Below, in pieces: positions 58,001 through 64,000 of a stretch of 64,000 nucleotides of DNA. The position numbers were made by a program, and so were the translations under genes. Origin of the DNA: Rhexocercosporidium sp. MPI-PUGE-AT-0058 (lineage: Eukaryota > Ascomycota > Leotiomycetes > Helotiales); NCBI GenBank assembly GCA_020746875.1, contig JAGTJL010000015.1, positions 868,001-932,000 on the forward strand, given 5' to 3'. Positions within the stretch are counted from its first letter, which is position 1; each line of letters starts with the position of its first letter. Under the pieces are notes generated by a model that ran no database searches, was not told the origin of the DNA, and saw only the letters and a list, made by a program, of their open reading frames with translations.

Positions 58001-60267
58001 CTACGTTCTAAGAAGTGTACTCCAATCATCATCTGACAGGCCAATCTGGTTTTGCAAGCACACGTCTTGAGATTCTGCGGCAACAAGATGATCACTTCTC
58101 TGTATTGGAGTCCCCTGGTCCCGCATTGTCATTAAATCTGCAGCGGCTAAGTTTTTCTCCATTTCGACTTTCATGTTTGTCAAGATATCACGGAAGATGC
58201 GATATATTGCCTCAGCACTAGGCCAGTACGAGGCGATTTCGGTCATGATGGGAAACAGGTTCTCAAGACGAGACTGTGCTTGGAGTGCAGCCATATGAGA
58301 GTTGTTTGAACTAGCGATTCTAGCTTCCAGGCTAATCTGTATGGCAGCGGCGAGTAGTATAGTCACGACAGTGAAGCAACATCGGTCGACGTCGAAGGTC
58401 AGAACAAGAGAGCTGCACAGCTGTGAGATAGTAGACGCTGTATTGTGGCAGATCTCGATCGATTTCGTACACGGATCGATAGATATCGAACGTGCTCCGG
58501 GTTGTGTTGGCAAATGTGAAGTGCGATATAGTTGGAGAAGAGTGAGGTTGTAATGCAGATGAAGTTAGGCACACCAGAAATCGCCAAGATTTTGAAAAGG
58601 GTTTGCGAGTTCCTTTGGAAGACGCAAAAACCAAGATTGAAGTTCAGTATCAAGGACTGAACGCTTCGTATCTAGCGTCTGATGGCTCGCATGATGTCTT
58701 CGGAGTGATCCAGGAGAGAAAAGTTTCATAATCGACACAATAATGTAGCAGAGCTTGATGCTCTGCTCGCAGTATACAACATGAATGCTTGTATTCATTT
58801 TACCATCGATCTCAATAAAGTCTTCAGCTGCCAACAGTGGTTGATCATAGTCGTCCTCGGATATCATCATAGGTCTTCCATGATGAAGACTTGCCAAAAC
58901 ATCGCACTGAAAAAGAACCAGAATCGCCGTTGTATTCGACGATCCTGTACAGGAACAACACTTCTACCTGACGAGGAGAGATCTCGATGGATACCAAGAC
59001 CAAAGGCGAGACGACATGCCACACCGATCCAATAATATGCATTTGCTCCAATGTCATCAGCACCCCCAAAGTGCCATGTAAAGAGGAGTGCAGCCTGTAT
59101 CAGGTGTTCGCGATTGTTTTCATACCGCAAGTCAAAAAGTGCTTTGGCTCGGCGGGAAAGTGTCACCTTGACCAAAGACCGCGATTGAGCAACTCTTGGG
59201 TGCTTGCAAACATGCGCACCGGCAAGCAGGACTGCTTGAAGCAAGATTAATGGTACGGTATTGTTATGATCGGCATATTGCAAATGAAACTCAGCTTCGT
59301 CGATCACCGGAAATCCGGGATCTATCTTTGTGAAGAAGGCCTCTATTATCTGGTCACATACTTCCTTCTCTGGCAACATACTGATATCTTGTGCCATATT
59401 CTGGTACCACTTGGCCAAGGATAGATCATTGGTCGGTTTCCATGGCAAAGCCTTTCGAATACTTGGAAAGGCAAAGTGAAGTGAAGCATCCCCTTGGTAT
59501 GGGGATTCTTGGCTAACACGATACGCCAAGTTTGACGTCAGGGTGCCAATGTATGCGATTCGGATTGGATCTCTTTCATGGAAAACGGAGAATGTAGGCG
59601 ACAAGAAGCCTCGATGGAGAAATTCAGACAAGGCAGTTCTTGCTAACCCCTCTTCCTCAATGTCCTTCTCGCCAAGCACTAGTCTATGTCGTGGTGGCCG
59701 CTTAACATATCTAGAGCTTGTCAAGCTTGACTCTTGTTGCATGCTTTGGTCAATCACATGGTCAGGTGTTGGAGGAACCCGTGGTCGGAGTGGTTGTGGC
59801 TGTATCCCTGACGACGAATATTAATCTCGCCGTCGGTTCTTTCTCAGCTTCTTCATTCGCTGCTGGAATATCACGAATCTACAAGTCAAGTTAGTTAAAT
59901 TTCTTGCATGATATCAAACACACAACGACCCCCCGGAAACTAACGTGCAGTCTTGCTTTGTAGCTCGACAATTTGTGCAAGTTATCTGATCCTGTGCATC
60001 ACATTTTACTTTCCGACGATGGCAGTAGTCACAAGCCTGCTGTGTGCTTCTACTCCGGATCTGTATCACCTCCTCTGGCGATGATCTCGACGCCGAAAAG
60101 CTAGAAGTTGACATGCTGGGCAAAGTGAGATTTGGAAACATTCGAAGGGTTTTTCGGCTCGTTAGGGAGAAGCAACCAGACGCGTGTGCCAGTCTCCCAA
60201 ATAAATCACTGAAGAAGTAAAACAATGGATCGGACGAGGAAGAAACGATCCCTCCATCAGTGACCAT
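58001..60267 (-). pseudogene. Relic of a Zn2Cys6 transcription factor gene
   Basis: Right to left, exon 1 ends in the zinc cluster ACDYCHRRKVKCDAQDQ, followed by CTNCRATKQDC (six cysteines present). The next exon would read MKKLRKNRRRD, then a TAA stop at 59821-59823, then YSSSGIQPQPLRPR. It runs on into the fungal regulator middle domain (FPVIDEAEFHLQYADHN, ACRLAFGLGIHRDL). One base is missing in the T/A run at about 58910-58914. The conserved RRFWFFF is on one side and CDVLASLHHGRPMM, in another frame, on the other. A further TAA at 58565-58567 follows DFWCA, and the frame continues as LHLHYNLTLLQLYRT. The C-terminus ends at 58001. Related regulators control amino-acid or carbon use. It lies between the aminotransferase and permease relics. 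Confidence 0.82.
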
Positions 60268-60758
60268 CTCTTATCGCTGTGATCTTGAGTGGGGTAGGAA
60301 TTGCTATGCTTAGACTACGAGGTCATCGGCACCGAACACTAATCAAAACACCTCGGCTAATCTGGCATCTACTCGCTAAATCCCCCTATCTTCAGATCCC
60401 TTGCCAGATGTACCCTCCCCGATTTGGAACATTGCAAGGACGGCAATATCTCGCTCTTTGGGATAAGATTATCACACAAGTATTAATCATTTCCTTAAGA
60501 ATACTATGAACCGAACTTCTGTACCACAACCTTTTCTCCATTATTGTGTTCCGCGATTGCCACTCCAGCAGCTCTCGCCCTCGATGGTGGTGACCCTCGT
60601 CTTGATAGAGGCCTTGGAGTTGCAAACTATTCACCACAAATGATACAAAAACTAGCAGAGCCTTTGAAGAGCATCTTCATTACGCCACGGAGTCTCGCGA
60701 ATGGGAAGCCACCGAAGCCAATGCTCCTTCAAGCTCCAGCAGAGGCTCCAGAGTTGCG
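60268..60758. promoter_or_regulatory. Former divergent promoter of regulator and permease relics
   Basis: The 491 bases separate the two divergent starts. A shared control region between a pathway regulator and a permease is typical of fungal catabolic clusters. I see no specific binding site with confidence. Confidence 0.4.
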
Positions 60759-62158
60759 ATGATGAGACACTTCGGCAGACACAAGAAGAACACTGAGCTA
60801 GTACATGGACGGGCACCAGGAAGTGATACTACGGAGTCAGGAGACGAAAAGCTGTCCGGCAAGGAGAATGCCTTTTTGACGAAAGAATTGCCAGTCGATG
60901 GAATGGCTACTTCCAAAGCAACATCAGCTGGAGTGATAGATGAAGAGTGGGCAACAGCTGCTCGAGCTGCTAGAACTGCGACCTGGGGTTCTGTGTTCTT
61001 TCTTCTTACCACAGACATCCTCGGGCCCTTCTATGCACCGTTCGTGTTCCTCCACATCCCACTCATGAAGATCGCTGACAGGCTTCCAGATGGGCAATCT
61101 CTCAAACCGGATATGGACCTGGATGGGCTTTGTATACTGTTTTTGGAGCCTTTGCTGGCTAGTAAGTCTCCTAGTTCATAAGCAATGCAAGGAAAAACCC
61201 CAACATTGGACTTCAGTACAGGCTGGCAACTATGGGTCATGTTTTGCCACCTTGATTCCGACAGATATCCCTTGAAATCCTATGGAGACGTTGCTTATCG
61301 TGTCTTCGGACCATGGACTAGACACTGCGTCAACGTTCTCCAATCTGTCCAACTCCTCTTTATTGTCTCAGGCGTGGTTCTTTCTTCGGGGCAGTCAACT
61401 GCCCAGATTTCCAAGAACTCCATCTGTTATATCCTCTGCATCTTCATCTACACCATTGCCGGGATGTTCGTTGGGCAGGTGAGAACACTCATATGTGAGC
61501 AAGCCGTTATATATACCTGCTATGTCACGTTCGGCATGGTGGTCTACACTTTCCAAGGTCAGTTCACATTCAATCTCGCCATGCCGGGTTTGTCGTCCTA
61601 TGATTGGCAAACAGCTGTCAACATCATGTTCTTATTTTCTGGTCTCATTGCTGCGTGCTTGTACAGCAATATCAGTATCAAGGTGCTCTAGGTTAATGTG
61701 CTGCAGGAGTTGTTCCATGCACCTCCTCTCACTACGAAGAAAGGCAAGGTGATGTGGATTGACTTAGTGCCTTTGTACTGGGCTGTGGCTTTCGTCATCT
61801 GCTCTGCGATCCTTAATTCAGCTACATCTCTGGGCTTGCAGGGGCCCTTTGCATCTTACAATTCACGTACACGTTTCCTCCGATACTCATGCTAGGTTTT
61901 GAGATCAAGAGAGGTACCATACTTCCTTCTGAGGTCTTCAACACGGTCACGAAGACCTTCACAAGGAGCGGTAGTGGCATGAAGAGATGGGTCAGGGGGT
62001 TCAAAAATAAGCTGTTGATCAACTGCTTCAATGTTGTGTTTGCGCTGGGCGCCGCTACTACGGCAGTTCTAGGGATTTATTCGAGCATTGTTTCACTTAT
62101 TGCTGGGTTCCAAGGAACAACGGTGGCAACAAGTTTCGGGTGTACGTCGCTGGTCTGA
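60759..62158 (+). pseudogene. Relic of an amino-acid permease (AAAP family) gene
   Basis: The start at 60759 opens with a hydrophilic N-terminus, then RTATWGSVFFLLTTDILGPF. A probable intron follows, and then WAISQTGYGPGWALYTVFGA continues in another frame. After the next intron the frame at 61185-61691 gives HLDSDRYPLKSYGDVAYRVF, typical of the neutral amino-acid permeases related to Neurospora Mtr. Around 61485 the text jumps from GMFVGQVRTL to YTCYVTFGMVVYTFQGQFTF, so roughly a hundred residues are missing. A TAG at 61689-61691 follows IKVL. At 61811-61817 a one-base loss and a TAA hit the block expected to read PQFSYISGL. The rest (FTYTFPPILMLGFEIKRGT) continues to 62158. The gene is dead. 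Confidence 0.85.
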
Positions 62159-64000
62159 TACCAGGTAGAATCACGATTTGTAGACATTGAAGCTTGGGAG
62201 ATTGTCACCCTTCGCTTTCAAGTGCAATTATGAGATGTTTATTACCATTATGAAATCAGATAATTCTCACGAGCCGAAGAGGCTTGTGTCTCATTTGTTC
62301 TTGACTACACACCTCCCGTCGCTACCAATTTCCCTTATTCCAGTGGATGACCTGTCATGTAACAATCTCAACTAATCCCTCCAGATTGATGGACTTCAAC
62401 ACGTAATTTTTATTATGTCGGCTCCAATATTTTGAAGTATTCATCACGGCTCCTCAGTTATCGACTCAATTTCGCTGACCAACGATATATACATCAAAGT
62501 AGCGGCAAAAGTCTCATCCTAAAACACGCACGAATAAAAGCTCAGAAGATCACTGAAACAAAGATTGTGTTTACCATAACACCACCGAAGTCTTATGTCC
62601 GGTTTCGGTTCATTCGATCACAAAGAGATACCCAGCCAGTTCAGAATCGGCATTTGGAGATTCGCATTGTGAAGAATAGAGCCTACTAATGTGGTCGCTT
62701 TCATGTGGTGGTGCACAAGCCCAACGTTGCATGCTGTTTCTATCGTCCCGATATGGAGGTTGGGACAGGCGAAAGTCTTACTGTAGAGGTTTCGCTAGTC
62801 GCCAGGATGTAGACCCTTTTGAATAATCAAAGAGGTTTCTAATGATCACTACTTCCCCTTAGGGAGGATATGTGGGTGTGGTATCGACTGCGTCCATGAT
62901 GGCTAGGCAATCTGGAGAGAAGCGGGATGTGATTTGCTTACTTGGGTCTATATATTAGGAGGCAGAACGTCGAGTCTTGGACAAGGGGGGAGAGAATTGA
63001 GGTGAATGGATGAAGAGGAAGGAGGAACATAGTGGGGAGCGACCGCAAGCTGAAGCCCGAAAAACCTGGTAAATATCATATTGAAAGGAAAATAACGAAG
63101 GTTTCTCTTTAATATCCACTACGTTCGTTTTTAGTGATATGCCATCGTCTTTTTCATACACGTCTATTAGCCCGACTTGCACGATTCGCATCTCAACCAA
63201 GCAAGTAGACTTTCGCTATCAATCACACGTTAAAGATATTTGACTAACACTACTCCAATCCAATCTAGCGACATCTAATCTCTATCAAGCACCCTTCCTT
63301 CCAGAATAACGTCCAGACATTTCAACGAACCACAAAACAGAATTCAGCAACAAAAGAATCCGTCCGCTATCTCGCCACTTCCAACCGAGCCACACCAACT
63401 ATCGATCCCTCGATCCAAAAATCATGGGCCGGCAATCTCGTACTGCAGACAACACAACCAGCCTTCCCCGATGCGTTTACAACTTATCGGTCGTCCACAT
63501 ACAGGAAACGAAAAACGCCACGTACCCTTCCGCGCCTCAAAATAAAGCAAGTCAGCTACAGTAAGTCAACAAGCGAAGGATGCGCGTGAATTATCAGGTT
63601 CGCGCCTCTGTGGCGCTTCTGGAAAATACTCGAAAAGCTCGTAAATCACCTCAATGGGATCACTCAATTACAGCGGATACTGGCACAAGCCATCAAGTTA
63701 GAAAGAACTTCTCAACTCCGGGAATCACCAAGGTGGCCATTCGTGCTAGTAAAGAGGCCGAGCGGACCGACTAGCGGACCGACTGACTAACTGACTTCAG
63801 CCACCGCCTCGAAAGAAAACATGTTCGGTCATACTATATCCTCTCGAGTTCAATAGGATACGAGAGCGGATATCCAGTCCGCATAGCCGCTGTTCAACAC
63901 AGTAAGTTCTTAAAAAAGCAAGTACTATTCGCCCGCGCCTGAGCACGGAAGTAGGTCAGCACAAGCAGGATACGGCCGAAAGAGGCATCGAGGAGCGATT
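62159..64000. other. Right end, no supported gene
   Basis: The last 1.8 kb contains only short frames without recognisable content. Near 63760-63790 there is a small repeat (gcggaccgactagcggaccgactgactaactgact). I see no tRNA. Confidence 0.45.

Noticed and set aside
1..64000. tRNA genes, rRNA and CRISPR arrays
   Set aside because: I looked for GGTTCGANTCC-type B boxes and for regularly spaced repeats and found none; a CRISPR array is not expected in a fungus.

Overview
The window is a chromosome segment from a filamentous ascomycete (Pezizomycotina). Genes are spread on both strands with wide spacing. They are split by short introns (about 50-160 nt) with GTRNGT donors and CTRAC-type branch sites. 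Several products are standard fungal housekeeping proteins: Afg3-type m-AAA protease, Rer1, Atg15, Bor1, Paf1, a VPS9 protein and a mitochondrial enoyl-CoA hydratase. A Leotiomycete-like source is my guess from the overall style, not something the sequence proves.

Layout. 1-14.6 kb is gene-poor: one short-chain dehydrogenase-like gene whose catalytic residues are replaced, and one acidic conserved protein. 14.6-23.7 kb holds an unknown protein, a UstYa/DUF3328-family gene, a secreted three-repeat Kex2-processed tyrosine-rich precursor, and an MFS transporter. 24.5-53.4 kb is a run of housekeeping genes (AFG3, RER1, enoyl-CoA hydratase, ATG15, VPS9 protein, BOR1, a Ser/Thr-rich membrane protein, a Zn2Cys6 regulator, PAF1), interrupted by a relic of a HET-domain gene. 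54.3-62.2 kb holds four neighbouring broken genes: an ankyrin protein, a class-III aminotransferase, a Zn2Cys6 regulator and an amino-acid permease. The last 1.8 kb shows no gene.

The most interesting unit is at 16.0-19.7 kb. A 212-residue secreted precursor carries three near-identical repeats bounded by Lys-Arg sites. In each repeat tyrosine falls at every third residue. It lies next to a gene whose product has both HxxHC motifs of the UstYa oxidase family. This pairing is the core of the fungal RiPP (dikaritin) pathways such as ustiloxin, so the region is a candidate for an undescribed RiPP-type system with unusually long (about 40-residue) peptides. The repeats are cut up by eight introns, including 9- and 13-nt exons.

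The second unit is the decayed block at 55.7-62.2 kb. An aminotransferase, a regulator and a divergently transcribed amino-acid permease look like a former amino-acid catabolic cluster. All three are disabled, mostly by stops that sit where CAA, CAG or TGG would be expected.
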